Below are positions 7,772-16,910 of a stretch of DNA of 52,591 bases, one piece after another. The number at the start of each line of letters is the position of its first letter. Position 1 is the first letter of the stretch. The stretch is from Caldilineaceae bacterium (GTDB lineage: Bacteria > Chloroflexota > Anaerolineae > Caldilineales > Caldilineaceae). The position numbers and the translations under genes were made by a program. Under the pieces are notes generated by a model, which searched no databases, was not told the DNA's origin, and worked only from the letters and a program-made list of their open reading frames with translations. The DNA lies in contig JACKBC010000047.1 in the NCBI GenBank assembly GCA_020634755.1, positions 1 through 52,591 of the forward strand, given 5' to 3'.

Positions 7772-9712
7772 ATGTTCAATATAAAGAGGCTGCGGCTTTT
7801 TGCCCTCAGATTTGCTTTCTACTTGTGTGTTCTCCTCATTCCACTTGTTTTGGCGCGTCACCCCGTGCGCTCGCAACCATTGAATCGCTCTTTTGCGCAA
7901 TTTTTGTTGGGCCTTACATTTGTCAAGTCCACCGACGGACGGGCATTTGTTTCGCAGCGCATACAACCGCCCGCCAATGGCGATCTGCATACGCTGCTGG
8001 CCAATCGTGAGTACGGTGAAGCGCTTGCGGGGCTCATTAAGTCCGCCGAGTTGGGGGGGCTGTGGGCGGGCGTGGATGGCGTGGTTCTGCAAGATGGGGT
8101 GGCGATTTCGCCCGATGGCAAGCAGGTTGTCTTTAGCCTGGATAGCGGAACGTATGCGGACCTGTACGTTACCAATCTTGACGGTACAGAACCACGGCGC
8201 CTGACGGATAATATGGAACTGGGCGCCAATCGGGCCGCCAATCCCTGGTGGTCGCCATTGGACGCGCGCATCTTTTTTGATCAGCAGGTGGCGGGCGTGC
8301 AAACGGCGACGGCCATCCAAAGCGATGGGACGGAGCTAGAGCCGCTTTGGCCTGGCGGATATCGGTTGCGCCTCTCTTCAGATGGCCGCAAGATTCTCTA
8401 TAACGTGCCGGCCGGAAGCCCCAATGGCGGCGCCTACATGGGTGATCTATTCTCTATGGAAAGCACCCAGGTGAATGCCGAACCCCTCTTGGCTGAATGG
8501 TCGCCAGATGGACGGCAAATTGCGTTTGAGCGGACGTCTCATCTCTTTGTGCGCGCCATGGCCGACGCCACCGAACGTAAATTGGTGACAGCCAACATGC
8601 AAGGCGCGCCGCTTTGGTCGCCAACCGGCAATCAAATTGCTTTTGGCTCGCTGGACAATAGCCTGCATGTGGCGCGCGCGGACGGGTTGGGCTCGATCAA
8701 CTTGACCGGCGCCGCACATACTTCGCCAGTCACGCCCCTGCTCTGGTCGCCCGATGGTCGCTATGTGCTCTACCGGGCCCTGGCTGAGGGAATTTATGTG
8801 ATCGATATTGTGAGCGGGGAGAAACAGCTGCTCTTGGCGCTGGCCGAAACTGACCTGATTGCGGCGGTCTTTTCAGCAAATCAGAACACCTATGCCGCCA
8901 TCGGGCAAAATGACAATGGCGCAGGTAAGCAAACTCGAGCGGCATCCGATGGTGGCGAATTGGCCGTTTGGGGGCGCATGGCTGGTATTTTGGATGCAAG
9001 TGGTTCGACCCTATTGGGCATTCCAATCGGGTGGCTCAGCGTGGCGGCCGCGCTGCTCCTGGGCAGCATATTGATCTTTAGTTTGCGCAATCTGGCGCCG
9101 GGGATGACCACACGTAATGCCGCGGTCGGTCCCGCGCATGTTTCCTCCGCGCAACCAGCGGCGTCGGATTTGCCAATGGCAACAAAAAAGCCACAGCCGC
9201 CTCCAGCACAAAAGCTGCATCCTTTTCACCAGCTTGACACGAGCGGTACGCTGGCGCAGCACGGCCCAGAGATCCCAGACCAAGCGTTGCTCCACCAGTT
9301 GCAGACCGGCGTGGCGCCCGACGGGTCGATCCGTCCGGTGCGGGCGGCCACGCGCTTTGCCTCGTATGAAGGCTGGCTTTCGACGCGGCAGGCGGCTTTG
9401 CATGAACTACAGCGGCAGGCCCAAATGGATGGCATGGATCTGAGCCAGCCGCCGCCGGCGGGCCAACCCGATCGGCGCAAAATCACGCTGGCCCACGGGC
9501 GCTATATTGGGGATGGCTTTGTGGGGCAAGGCAAAACGGCGACCCGCATGGTGGGCGGTCAGCCGGTTACGGTGTATGGCCAGCACGGGCGTCTGGCCGG
9601 TATTGCCCAAACCACCACCACCATCCGTTGGAATCCCGAAACGCGTCAATGGGAGATAGACCAGCACTATCCTGACGCCAACAAGAAATTAGGCATTACG
9701 GTAACCACATGA
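7772..9712 (+). CDS. Membrane-anchored PD40/TolB-like propeller protein with cytoplasmic tail
   Basis: A 646-residue protein. Residues about 10-29 form a signal anchor after KRLRLF. Residues about 100-380 hold at least five PD40/TolB-type blades, seen as repeated SPDGKQVVFS, SSDGRKILYN, SPDGRQIAFE, SPTGNQIAFG and SPDGRYVLYR. A second membrane helix lies near residues 418-441, followed by a Pro-rich linker and a unique tail of about 130 residues (GWLSTRQAALHELQRQAQ, then RKITLAHGRYIGDGFVGQG). The topology suggests an outside propeller and a cytoplasmic tail, as in a sensor or anchor. AAGGGAG (7762-7768) supports the start. The next gene overlaps by 4 bases. I do not recognise the tail domain. 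Confidence 0.75.
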   Translation: MFNIKRLRLFALRFAFYLCVLLIPLVLARHPVRSQPLNRSFAQFLLGLTFVKSTDGRAFVSQRIQPPANGDLHTLLANREYGEALAGLIKSAELGGLWAGVDGVVLQDGVAISPDGKQVVFSLDSGTYADLYVTNLDGTEPRRLTDNMELGANRAANPWWSPLDARIFFDQQVAGVQTATAIQSDGTELEPLWPGGYRLRLSSDGRKILYNVPAGSPNGGAYMGDLFSMESTQVNAEPLLAEWSPDGRQIAFERTSHLFVRAMADATERKLVTANMQGAPLWSPTGNQIAFGSLDNSLHVARADGLGSINLTGAAHTSPVTPLLWSPDGRYVLYRALAEGIYVIDIVSGEKQLLLALAETDLIAAVFSANQNTYAAIGQNDNGAGKQTRAASDGGELAVWGRMAGILDASGSTLLGIPIGWLSVAAALLLGSILIFSLRNLAPGMTTRNAAVGPAHVSSAQPAASDLPMATKKPQPPPAQKLHPFHQLDTSGTLAQHGPEIPDQALLHQLQTGVAPDGSIRPVRAATRFASYEGWLSTRQAALHELQRQAQMDGMDLSQPPPAGQPDRRKITLAHGRYIGDGFVGQGKTATRMVGGQPVTVYGQHGRLAGIAQTTTTIRWNPETRQWEIDQHYPDANKKLGITVTT

Positions 9713-10083
9713 CCACAAAAATCAGCGCCATCACCATTGGCGAATATTTAGATTACATTACCGTGCTCTGGTTTGACCGCGGGCGCGCGCGGCCGCCAGA
9801 GAATGGCATCGATTATTTGCCGCTTGTTGAGATCATGCGCCAACACGCGGTGCTCAACGGCGAATTGGATTATCTGAAGCTAGCGTTTGAGTATCTGCTC
9901 AACAGCCCAGAAATTGACTGCACGCAATTCGATGGCAGCAACTATCCGTTTAGCAATGCAGAAATTCGCGCTATGATCGCTTTGGCGTACAAAACAATTT
10001 GGCACACATCTGCCCTGCCGCCTCAGCGTCACGACGTGGAGATTATTGGGGAATATGTAGAGGAATGGCGGCGGTCGGCTTAG
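9709..10083 (+). CDS. Unrecognised small protein coupled to the propeller protein
   Basis: This 124-residue, acidic, soluble protein starts inside the stop of the preceding gene (ATGA overlap), so the two are translationally coupled and probably act together. Visible: ITIGEYLDYITVLWFDRGR, a central Leu-rich helical stretch and the C-terminal IIGEYVEEWRRSA. No family was recognised. The arrangement of a large protein with a unique C-terminus and a small acidic overlapping gene could mean a cognate partner or inhibitor, but nothing shows that directly. Confidence 0.65.
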   Translation: MTTKISAITIGEYLDYITVLWFDRGRARPPENGIDYLPLVEIMRQHAVLNGELDYLKLAFEYLLNSPEIDCTQFDGSNYPFSNAEIRAMIALAYKTIWHTSALPPQRHDVEIIGEYVEEWRRSA

Positions 10084-10101
10084 TGTGTGCAAAGGTAGAG
10101 T

Positions 10102-10156
10102 GGTGAAGGTGTGAAAGAAAGCCGTTATCGTCACCTCTTCACACCTTCACCTTTTT
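10102..10156. terminator. Hairpin between convergent genes, probable terminator
   Basis: GGTGAAGGTGTGAA (10102-10115) pairs perfectly with 10138-10151 across a 22-nt loop, followed by TTTTT. It lies between the convergent propeller unit and the acyl-CoA dehydrogenase gene. Confidence 0.55.
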
Positions 10157-10217
10157 ATCCCCTCACCCTTTCACACCTTCACCCTTTCACCTTGTCACCA
10201 TTTCACCCTTTCACCCT
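10128..10217. repeat. Degenerate CACCTTCACC/CACCCTTT tract
   Basis: About 90 bases consist almost only of imperfect copies of TCACACCTTCACC, TCACCCTTTCACC and CACCTTGTCACC. The same type of spacer, in the other orientation and mixed with GTGAC, occurs at 2006-2075. It looks like low-complexity expansion in intergenic space. Confidence 0.6.
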
Positions 10218-10220
10218 CTT

Positions 10221-11420
10221 TTACGCATACTGCTTCAAAACCTGGCGCGCAACCACCATTTTGTGCACCTCGTCTGGCCCATCGTAAATGCGGGAGGCGC
10301 GACCCTGGCGCCACATAAAGGCCAGCGGTGTATCGTCGGACATGCCTAGCCCGCCGTGCACCTGGATGGCGCGATCCAGCACGTCCATCATGACTTTGGC
10401 CACGAAAAACTTGATCAGCGAAATGTCGACGCGGGCTTCTTTGGCGCCTAGATTGTCGATCTTCCAGGCGGCGTGCAGCGTCATCAAACGGGCGGCCTGG
10501 ATTTCGGCCGCGCTTTCGGCAATCCAGTTTTGCACGGTCTGCTTGTCGGCCAGGGCGCTGCCAAAGAGGTGGCGCTGCTTGCTGTAGCTGCACATTAGGT
10601 CAAACCCCCGCTGCGCCTGCCCCAGCCAGCGCATGCAGTGGTGGATGCGCCCGGGACCCAGCCGCGTTTGGGCAATGGCAAAACCGTCGCCGCGCTGGCC
10701 CAGCGTGTTGCTGACCGGCACGCGCACGTTTTCAAAGGCTACTTCCCAATGGCCCGTGCCGGCGGTGTGGCCCATAACGGGGATGGGACGTATCAGCTTG
10801 AGGCCGGGCGTAGCGGCGGGAATGATAATTTGGCTAAAGCGGCGGTGGCGTCCGGCGTCGGGGTCGGTTAGCGCCATGAGGATGCAGAAGGCCGCGCCAT
10901 TGGCATTGGTGCTGTACCATTTGCGCCCGTTGATCAGCCACTCATCGCCCTGTTGAATGGCGCGCGTTTGCAGACCCGTGGGATCCGAGCCGCTTACGTC
11001 CGGCTCGGTCATGGCAAAAAAGGAGCGCACTTCGGCCCGCTGCAGCGGCCAAAAGAAGCGCTCTTTTTGTGCATCTGTGCCATAGTGCCAAAGGATTTCG
11101 GCGTTGCCGCTGTCTGGCGCGTTGGAGCCAAAGACGCGCGGCGCAAAATAGGAGCGGCCCATGATCTCATTGAGCAGCCCGTACTCGGTGACGGTGAGCC
11201 CCATGCCGCCTGCTTCAGCCGGCAAATGGCCGGCCCAAATGCCCAACTCTTTGGCCTCGGCCTGTAATGCCCGTATTTCATGACCATCTTCCACGCAAGC
11301 CGGAAAGATCTCTTCCTCCTCTCGAAACCAGCGGTTCTCGTGGGGATAGATCTTGTTTTCCAGAAAGTCGAGAATTTTGGCGCGCAGTGCTTCAATAGCG
11401 GGGTCAATGGTGAAGTCCAT
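10221..11420 (-). CDS. Acyl-CoA dehydrogenase family protein
   Basis: A 399-residue flavoprotein of the acyl-CoA dehydrogenase family. Seen: the N-terminal helical domain, FFAMTEPDVSGSDPTGLQTR (FAD-binding signature), INGRKWYSTNANGA, and the C-terminal QVHGGLGMSDDTPLAFMWRQ and RASRIYDGPDEVHKMVVARQ. It oxidises an acyl-CoA at the alpha-beta position and passes electrons to ETF. The start at 11420 was chosen because AAAGGA (complement of 11430-11435) is correctly spaced; the frame is open further upstream without support. Chain-length preference is unknown. Confidence 0.9.
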   Translation of the reverse strand: MDFTIDPAIEALRAKILDFLENKIYPHENRWFREEEEIFPACVEDGHEIRALQAEAKELGIWAGHLPAEAGGMGLTVTEYGLLNEIMGRSYFAPRVFGSNAPDSGNAEILWHYGTDAQKERFFWPLQRAEVRSFFAMTEPDVSGSDPTGLQTRAIQQGDEWLINGRKWYSTNANGAAFCILMALTDPDAGRHRRFSQIIIPAATPGLKLIRPIPVMGHTAGTGHWEVAFENVRVPVSNTLGQRGDGFAIAQTRLGPGRIHHCMRWLGQAQRGFDLMCSYSKQRHLFGSALADKQTVQNWIAESAAEIQAARLMTLHAAWKIDNLGAKEARVDISLIKFFVAKVMMDVLDRAIQVHGGLGMSDDTPLAFMWRQGRASRIYDGPDEVHKMVVARQVLKQYA

Positions 11421-11566
11421 AATGGGTGGTCCTTTGTGGTGGGGCGAGCTATCAGCTTGCCGGCGGGTGTTGCGTGTAAGGTTTGGCTGGTAAGAATCCT
11501 GAGGGGATCGAACAAAATTATAGCACATCTTGGACGCTCTTTCTGCAAGGCGACTTTTTTCTAGGC

Positions 11567-11595
11567 TTGAAAAGCGTATGTAAGCCATGTATAAT
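11567..11595 (+). promoter_or_regulatory. Sigma-70-type promoter of mntA, probably leaderless
   Basis: TTGAAA (11567-11572), a 17-base spacer and TATAAT (11590-11595). A start site about 7 bases after the -10 box falls near 11602, two bases before the ATG at 11604, so the transcript should have almost no 5' leader. No Shine-Dalgarno site is present, which agrees. Confidence 0.75.
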
Positions 11596-11603
11596 GTCAA
11601 ATC

Positions 11604-11927
11604 ATGATGGATTATCAACGTCTTACCGAACTTGTTATACCCGCCTGTGAGCAATTTGGTGTACAGGAGTTGAGCCTTTTTGGTTCGCAGGCGCGCGGCG
11701 ATACGCGTAAAGCAAGTGATTTTGATTTTGTGGTGATTTTTGACCGCGCCAAAGCGGGTAGGCTTTCTGATCGCTTTTTTGGGTTGCTCTTTTATTTAGA
11801 AGATCATTTGGTCATGCCCGTGGATCTATTGGAACAGGACGCCATTCGTAATCCCTATTTGCGAGAGGCTATTGAACAAGAAAAAAAAGTCCTCTATGAA
11901 GCGCGATCTCAAAAAGCTGCTCTTTGA
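11604..11927 (+). CDS. mntA: MntA-type nucleotidyltransferase antitoxin
   Basis: A 107-residue minimal nucleotidyltransferase. The GS-x10-D-x-D signature is exact: G27-S28 in LFGSQARGD, D39 and D41 in ASDFDFVV. In MntA-HepT systems this enzyme adds AMP units to a tyrosine of the HEPN toxin and switches it off. It overlaps the hepT start by 32 bases, as is usual for the module. Two in-frame ATGs (11604 and 11607) are possible starts. The partner toxin is interrupted, so this antitoxin may now be orphaned. Confidence 0.88.
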   Translation: MMDYQRLTELVIPACEQFGVQELSLFGSQARGDTRKASDFDFVVIFDRAKAGRLSDRFFGLLFYLEDHLVMPVDLLEQDAIRNPYLREAIEQEKKVLYEARSQKAAL

Positions 11928-12234
11928 TATTCAAGAGGCCGGTAAGGCAATCCAGCAATTTATCCAAGGGAAGAAATTAACGGATTATGAGGCCAGCGAC
12001 CTGTTACGTTCAGCGGTGTAACGAAAATTTGAAATCATCGGTGAAGCCCTCAACCGTATTCGTCAGTTTGATGACGAAATATTAGAGAATATCTCTGAGC
12101 ATCGCAAAATCATCGGTTTTCGGAATATTCTGGCTCATGGATATGATGCCATCTCAGATGAGATTGTCTGGGAAATTTGTGGTGAAAGTTTGGATAAGTT
12201 ACTCCATGAAGTTGAGCAACTGCTCAACCAGTAA
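11896..12234 (+). pseudogene. hepT: hepT (HEPN toxin) interrupted by a nonsense codon
   Basis: From the ATG at 11896 the frame encodes a HepT-like HEPN protein of 112 codons, with TAA as codon 42 (12019-12021), where CAA (Gln) would fit. After the stop the same frame continues without gaps into RKFEIIGEALNRI and the catalytic R-x4-H motif RNILAHGY (R76, H81, with Y83 as the expected AMP-acceptor), then ends normally at 12234. One C-to-T change explains the break. An uninterrupted HepT would be an RNase. A recoded stop or a sequencing error cannot be excluded from sequence alone. Confidence 0.85.
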
Positions 12235-12486
12235 GATGTCTGTCTATAAAGTACAGTCATCCCATTAATACTCTTGAACCTCACATACCCTCTATATTAC
12301 CTGTCGTAAACCCCCGAAATTTATGCGTCACATTCCCCAACCTGGACAGAATTCACGGAATAGGTCACTCTCTTCGCGATCTCTTCGCGTTTTGGGCGCA
12401 GTCGCCTGCTACACTGGCTAATATCCCTCGGTATTTCGAGTTTATCCATCTGAACAATCAAGCCAAAAACATGGAGGAGAAGAGAG

Positions 12487-13389
12487 ATGAAGCAATGGCA
12501 CAAAACATTTCCCATATTATTGCTGTTAATCTTGCTCGTGAGCGCGTGCCAGCCGCTGGTAGCGCCGGAGGGGATGCCGTCAGGAGAAGACACCGCACCC
12601 GCAGAGAGCGCTGTTGCAGCTCCAATGGTAGATGTCAATTTCTATACGTCACATGCCGCCCACGAGCGCTTTGGCCAGATCGACCTTGCTTCTGGCGCTG
12701 GTGCGGATATTGCCAAATATGAGAATCCGGAAGTCGAGATCTTGCGTACGGGGTGGTTTATTCCCGATGGCGCCATCTATGAGGACGCCTTTTATGTGAT
12801 TGCCAATAAACGGTTGACCGCAAATGATACTCCGGAAGACGCCCAAGCGCGCCTGGCCAAAGTCGATATGCAATCGGGCGCGGTGGAGTTCCTGGGTTCA
12901 GTGATCCCGCTCCATGTTAACGCCGTGGAAATTGACGCCTGCGGGCAGATGTATACGGCGGGCTTTACGCTGTCCAACCAAATCGGTGAACTGTTTGGCG
13001 ACACCAATCTGTACCGCGTCGACCGCCAGGATGCGTCGCTCACTCTCGTCGGCGACACGGGTCTCGAGCGTATTATGGATATGAGCTTTGACCCCGATGG
13101 AAAATTGTGGGCCACCGTGGGCAATGTTCTCTATACGCTAGACATGGAAACAGGCGCGCCCACCGAGATGGCCAAGATTACCGGCACGGAAGACGAACTT
13201 GAGATCATGGGAATTGGCTTTACCAGCGAGGGTGAGCTGTATGGCACAACACCGTTTGCCGATGGATTTTACAGCATTGACCCAGCGTCTGGTGTAGCCA
13301 CCGAAGTAGGACGCCACGGTCTTGAATTCATGCACGGCGGCGATATACCGATGACGCCCCGAGAAGTTGACTGTGACAGTGGTGGTTAG
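12487..13389 (+). CDS. Lipoprotein with propeller-like repeats
   Basis: A 300-residue protein with a lipoprotein signal: a Lys/His N-terminus, a Leu-rich core, and the lipobox LVSAC with Cys21. The rest shows repeated short strands such as LAKVDMQSGAVEFLG, LYRVDRQDASLTLVG, LYTLDMETGAPTEMA and FYSIDPASGVATEVG, in the style of a secreted beta-propeller (DUF4394/SMP-30-like). It should be anchored outside the membrane. GGAGGAGA (12473-12480) supports the start. Ligand unknown. The 252 bases before it show no recognised gene. Confidence 0.75.
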   Translation: MKQWHKTFPILLLLILLVSACQPLVAPEGMPSGEDTAPAESAVAAPMVDVNFYTSHAAHERFGQIDLASGAGADIAKYENPEVEILRTGWFIPDGAIYEDAFYVIANKRLTANDTPEDAQARLAKVDMQSGAVEFLGSVIPLHVNAVEIDACGQMYTAGFTLSNQIGELFGDTNLYRVDRQDASLTLVGDTGLERIMDMSFDPDGKLWATVGNVLYTLDMETGAPTEMAKITGTEDELEIMGIGFTSEGELYGTTPFADGFYSIDPASGVATEVGRHGLEFMHGGDIPMTPREVDCDSGG

Positions 13390-13399
13390 TAGGATTTGG

Positions 13400-13479
13400 G
13401 TAACTATTCAGGCTCTCGAGGGCTGAGTTGTCGAAGCTGTGCTCCCTTCGACAAGCTTGGGGAACGGCTGAATAGTTAC
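13400..13479. terminator. Two-stage hairpin between convergent genes
   Basis: GTAACTATTCAG (13400-13411) pairs with 13468-13479, and an inner stem TTGTCGAAG (13428-13436) pairs with 13446-13454. It ends right at the stop of the regulator gene and 10 bases after the lipoprotein gene, so it is suited to stop both. Confidence 0.6.
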
Positions 13480-16400
13480 CTAGATGGCCAATTCCGCCAA
13501 AAGCGCCTTGGCTTCCCGCAGATCGGCTGTTTTGAATCCCTCGGTAAACCAGCTGTAGACGTTAGAGAGGGTCGTGTAGGCGGCGTCTCTATCGCCCTGC
13601 TGCTGATAGAGACGGGCCAGGCTCATGGCGGCGCGTAGTTCCAGCGACTTGGCCTGCTGGCCCTGGGCAATCATCATCGCTTCCTGATAGCAAGCCGTCA
13701 CTTCTGCAGGGGGCGCGCCCAGGGCCAGCCGGTACTCGCCGCGCAGCCGCACCAATTCGGCGTGCCAGAAGCGTTCGCCGTTGCGTTTGTAGTAGTCCAT
13801 GGAAATATCTAGATTGGCGAGCGCTTCGTCATATTGACCAGCGTAGGCATGGGCCTCGGCCAGCAGGCAAGTAAAATAGGTGCGGTAGGAATAATGTTGA
13901 TCGGCATCAGCTTGCCGCAATGCTTGTTGGATTAAGCGGATGCCTTCCGCAAACTGGCCTTGAGCGGCCAAAGCATTGCCCAATAAGAGTCGTCCAAGCA
14001 TGGGCCAAAAAGGAATCTCATAAGCAACTGAGCAGAGCGCAATGGCTCTCTGCACCCACATTTGGCTTTGCGGCGATTTTCTCAGCAAATGATTGAGGCG
14101 CGCCAAATTTGCCATGGCAAAGCCGAGCCTGCTAGGGATCTGTTCTTGATGCGCTGCCAACCAAGCTTGTAGCATACGCTGCCGCGACTGGTCTGGGTAG
14201 CCCAGTAACCACAGGTTTAGTGAGGCAAAGATAAACAATCCTACATCGGAACCATGCAGCAAGAACGCACGATCATGGGTTGCCTTTGACGCCATCAGGT
14301 TCCCTTGATAATACAATGTGGTGCCGAGAAGCTGATACGCGCTAGTTTTGCGTCTTCGTACCTCGTGACTTATTACTCCGGTAACTTCAGATCCACCCGC
14401 AGTTAGCTTTACCAACTTCTCTGCCATACTACGCGCTTCATTATATTGAGCGCGCATTTGGTAAAAGATTCGCAATCCGGCCACTGCCGCAAACAAATGG
14501 TGCACATCGCCAACCGTCTCGCACAGTACTTTGGCGCGCATACTAATTTCATACAGCGCTTCTGGATACCCTTGACTGGCAATAATGGGGTCTCGCATAT
14601 GAATGAGAGTTGCTAATTCCAACTCTTGGCGACGCGGTGAATCTGGCAGTTGCGCAATCAAGTCAAGCGTATGCCAACCCAGCGATACAGCATCGGCATC
14701 GGCAAAAATGGCGTGCGACCACTCCGCCGCGCGTTGATAGTATGCAACCGCCCGCTCCAAGTCCCCCGCCTGCTCATAATGAAAAGCCAATTGCGCGCTA
14801 ACCGGCGCCAAATCCGCCGCATTTACGCTTTCCAGCGCCCGCGCCGCCTGCCCGTGCCAGAGCGGACGCTGGACCGGGCTTACGCTCAAATAAGCTACTT
14901 CGCGGATGCGGTCGTGGCTGAAATCGTACTGCTGATAACCTTGGGCGCGCACAATGCCTTTTTGCCAAAGCTCGTCCAGCCCAACTACAGTATCAATTGA
15001 AATCTCTGCACTGGCCTTTTGCAGCAGCGCAAAGCTAAACGAGCGGCCGATCACCGCGGCCAGTCCGGCCAGCGTGCGGGCATGGGGCGACAATTGGGCC
15101 AAGCGCTCTTGAATGACGGCCTGCATTTTGGGCGGGAGCTTGCCACTTCGTTCCGCCACAGGGTGAGGAGAAGTTGTCCCTTCATTTAGGACGCCGCCGA
15201 ACAGTGGCGGTGACGGCCAAGGGGTGATGGGTGAGTTTTCCGGGTCGGCAAGGCGTGCTTGCCAGCCGTCGGCGCGGATGGATTCAATGACGAAGAGCGG
15301 GTTGCCTTCGGTATAGCGGAATAAATTCTCAGCCTGTGTGGAGGTCAACGCGGAGTCGATGGTCTGGCTGGCCAAAGAGGCCGTGGCCGCGTTATCCAGC
15401 GGGGGCAGGTCCAGTTCGGTCATGCAGCCATCGCTGCGCAGATGCAAAAGCACCGTATAGAGTGGATGCGCCGCATCCGCAATTTCCGGGCGCGCCGTGC
15501 CGATGATGAAGGTGGGGGCAGCGGGTTGTCCGTTGGTGCGAGATTGATGGCTGGCTTGCAGGAAATAGTGCAGCCAGGCCACGGTTTCGCCATCGCACCA
15601 CTGCAAGTCATCCAGCAGCAGTACTTTGGGCCGTGGGCCAGCCTGGAAGGCGCGCGTTAATGCATCAAAAAGACGCTGGCGCTGCCACGGCCCATCACCC
15701 GCTGTCGGGGCGTTTTGCCACTGGGGATGTTCCTGCATCAGTTCGGGGAGTAGCCGCGCAATCTCTTTGAGCCAGACTTCATCCAGTGCAGCCAACGCCG
15801 GCTGCAAAGGCGGGCTGCGCAGCCAATCGACAATGGGCGCGTAGGCCAGTTCACCGGCAGCGGCATAGGCGCGCGTGCGGGCGGCAGCCACGTCATTTTG
15901 GCTGGCCCAGGCCAGTATCTCCTCGGCCAGCCGCGTCTTGCCCATGCCGGCCTCGCCATGAATGAGGCAAAAATGGGGTCGACCGGTGAGCGTCTGTTGG
16001 CCCACGGCGAGCAAGTGGCGCCACTCCTTGGCGCGACCGATCAGGGGCGTCATCTGCACCGGTGCTGGCAAGGCGATGGGCGGTGGGCCGAAGCGAACAG
16101 CACTGGAGGAGAGTGGCCCTGCTTGGCCATTGAGAATTTGCTGATAAAGCGCCTCAGTTTCCGGCGCTGGCGCCACATCCAATTCACGCTCGACAAAAGC
16201 GCGGCAGGCCGCGTATTGGGCCAGCGCGCGATTGCGCTGGCCGTTGCGCACAAAGAGGGTCATCAGCTGGCGGTGCGTCTTTTCATCGCTGGGCTCCAGT
16301 TGCAGCAAATGCTGGCTCCACGCAATGGCTTGGCTCAGCTCTTTGGCATACGCGGCCTGGCCGGCCAGGCGCGCCAACGCCTGGCAACATAGGCGGTGCA

Positions 16401-16833
16401 GGCGCTGGCGCTCAACCAGCAGCCACTCTTCAAAGTCGGGTGCATTGGTTACGTGGAAGCCTTGCAAAAATTCGCTACCATAGAGCGCTACAGCCTCGGC
16501 CCATGCCGCAGCGGCCAGGTGTTGCTCAAAGGCGGTGACGTCGACAGAAGGCTCCCTCTCTGTCGAGAGAGCTATTGTGTGTCGTTCAATGTCGAGATAG
16601 TCGCCCACCAATTGACGTAGATTGGTCAAGACTTTGGTCAGGTTACGGCGGGCCGCAGTCTCACTTAGGTCGCCCCAAAATAGCGCGGCCAGCGTGGCGC
16701 GATTGCCGCGTCGCCGCGTCACCGCCAGGTAGATGAGCAGTGCTTGAGCCTTGCTGGAGACAAAGCCTTTGATGGGGCGATCGCCAAGTCGTATGTCGGG
16801 AGTACCGAACAGGCGCAGCGAGAGCGTATTCAT
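13480..16833 (-). CDS. SARP/BTAD-type regulator with AAA ATPase and TPR repeats
   Basis: A 1117-residue transcriptional regulator. Residues about 1-105 form an OmpR-like winged helix (LSLRLFGTPDIRLG), and 110-235 the BTAD domain (DEKTHRQLMTLFVRNGQRNRALAQY). The ATPase has Walker A GEAGMGKT at 293-300 and Walker B VLLLDD at 404-409. The remaining ~500 residues are TPR-like helical repeats that probably sense a partner or ligand. There is no C-terminal LuxR helix-turn-helix, so DNA binding is N-terminal. Such large activators are common in Actinobacteria and Chloroflexota. Its targets are not evident; the orphan antitoxin gene lies directly upstream on the same strand. Confidence 0.88.
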   Translation of the reverse strand: MNTLSLRLFGTPDIRLGDRPIKGFVSSKAQALLIYLAVTRRRGNRATLAALFWGDLSETAARRNLTKVLTNLRQLVGDYLDIERHTIALSTEREPSVDVTAFEQHLAAAAWAEAVALYGSEFLQGFHVTNAPDFEEWLLVERQRLHRLCCQALARLAGQAAYAKELSQAIAWSQHLLQLEPSDEKTHRQLMTLFVRNGQRNRALAQYAACRAFVERELDVAPAPETEALYQQILNGQAGPLSSSAVRFGPPPIALPAPVQMTPLIGRAKEWRHLLAVGQQTLTGRPHFCLIHGEAGMGKTRLAEEILAWASQNDVAAARTRAYAAAGELAYAPIVDWLRSPPLQPALAALDEVWLKEIARLLPELMQEHPQWQNAPTAGDGPWQRQRLFDALTRAFQAGPRPKVLLLDDLQWCDGETVAWLHYFLQASHQSRTNGQPAAPTFIIGTARPEIADAAHPLYTVLLHLRSDGCMTELDLPPLDNAATASLASQTIDSALTSTQAENLFRYTEGNPLFVIESIRADGWQARLADPENSPITPWPSPPLFGGVLNEGTTSPHPVAERSGKLPPKMQAVIQERLAQLSPHARTLAGLAAVIGRSFSFALLQKASAEISIDTVVGLDELWQKGIVRAQGYQQYDFSHDRIREVAYLSVSPVQRPLWHGQAARALESVNAADLAPVSAQLAFHYEQAGDLERAVAYYQRAAEWSHAIFADADAVSLGWHTLDLIAQLPDSPRRQELELATLIHMRDPIIASQGYPEALYEISMRAKVLCETVGDVHHLFAAVAGLRIFYQMRAQYNEARSMAEKLVKLTAGGSEVTGVISHEVRRRKTSAYQLLGTTLYYQGNLMASKATHDRAFLLHGSDVGLFIFASLNLWLLGYPDQSRQRMLQAWLAAHQEQIPSRLGFAMANLARLNHLLRKSPQSQMWVQRAIALCSVAYEIPFWPMLGRLLLGNALAAQGQFAEGIRLIQQALRQADADQHYSYRTYFTCLLAEAHAYAGQYDEALANLDISMDYYKRNGERFWHAELVRLRGEYRLALGAPPAEVTACYQEAMMIAQGQQAKSLELRAAMSLARLYQQQGDRDAAYTTLSNVYSWFTEGFKTADLREAKALLAELAI

Positions 16834-16910
16834 GGTGGATGCAGGATTTACATGAAATACAGAGCGGCAAGGGCGTCGATATTTTGCAGTTCACCAATGA
16901 GCGTGGCCAC

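Noticed and set aside
7772..10083. Polymorphic toxin and immunity pair
   Set aside because: The predicted topology puts the variable tail in the cytoplasm and no toxin motif was recognised, so only an unnamed partnership is claimed.
12321..12638. Minus-strand open frame over the lipoprotein start
   Set aside because: Antisense shadow of the lipoprotein signal region; no ribosome site or recognisable domain.
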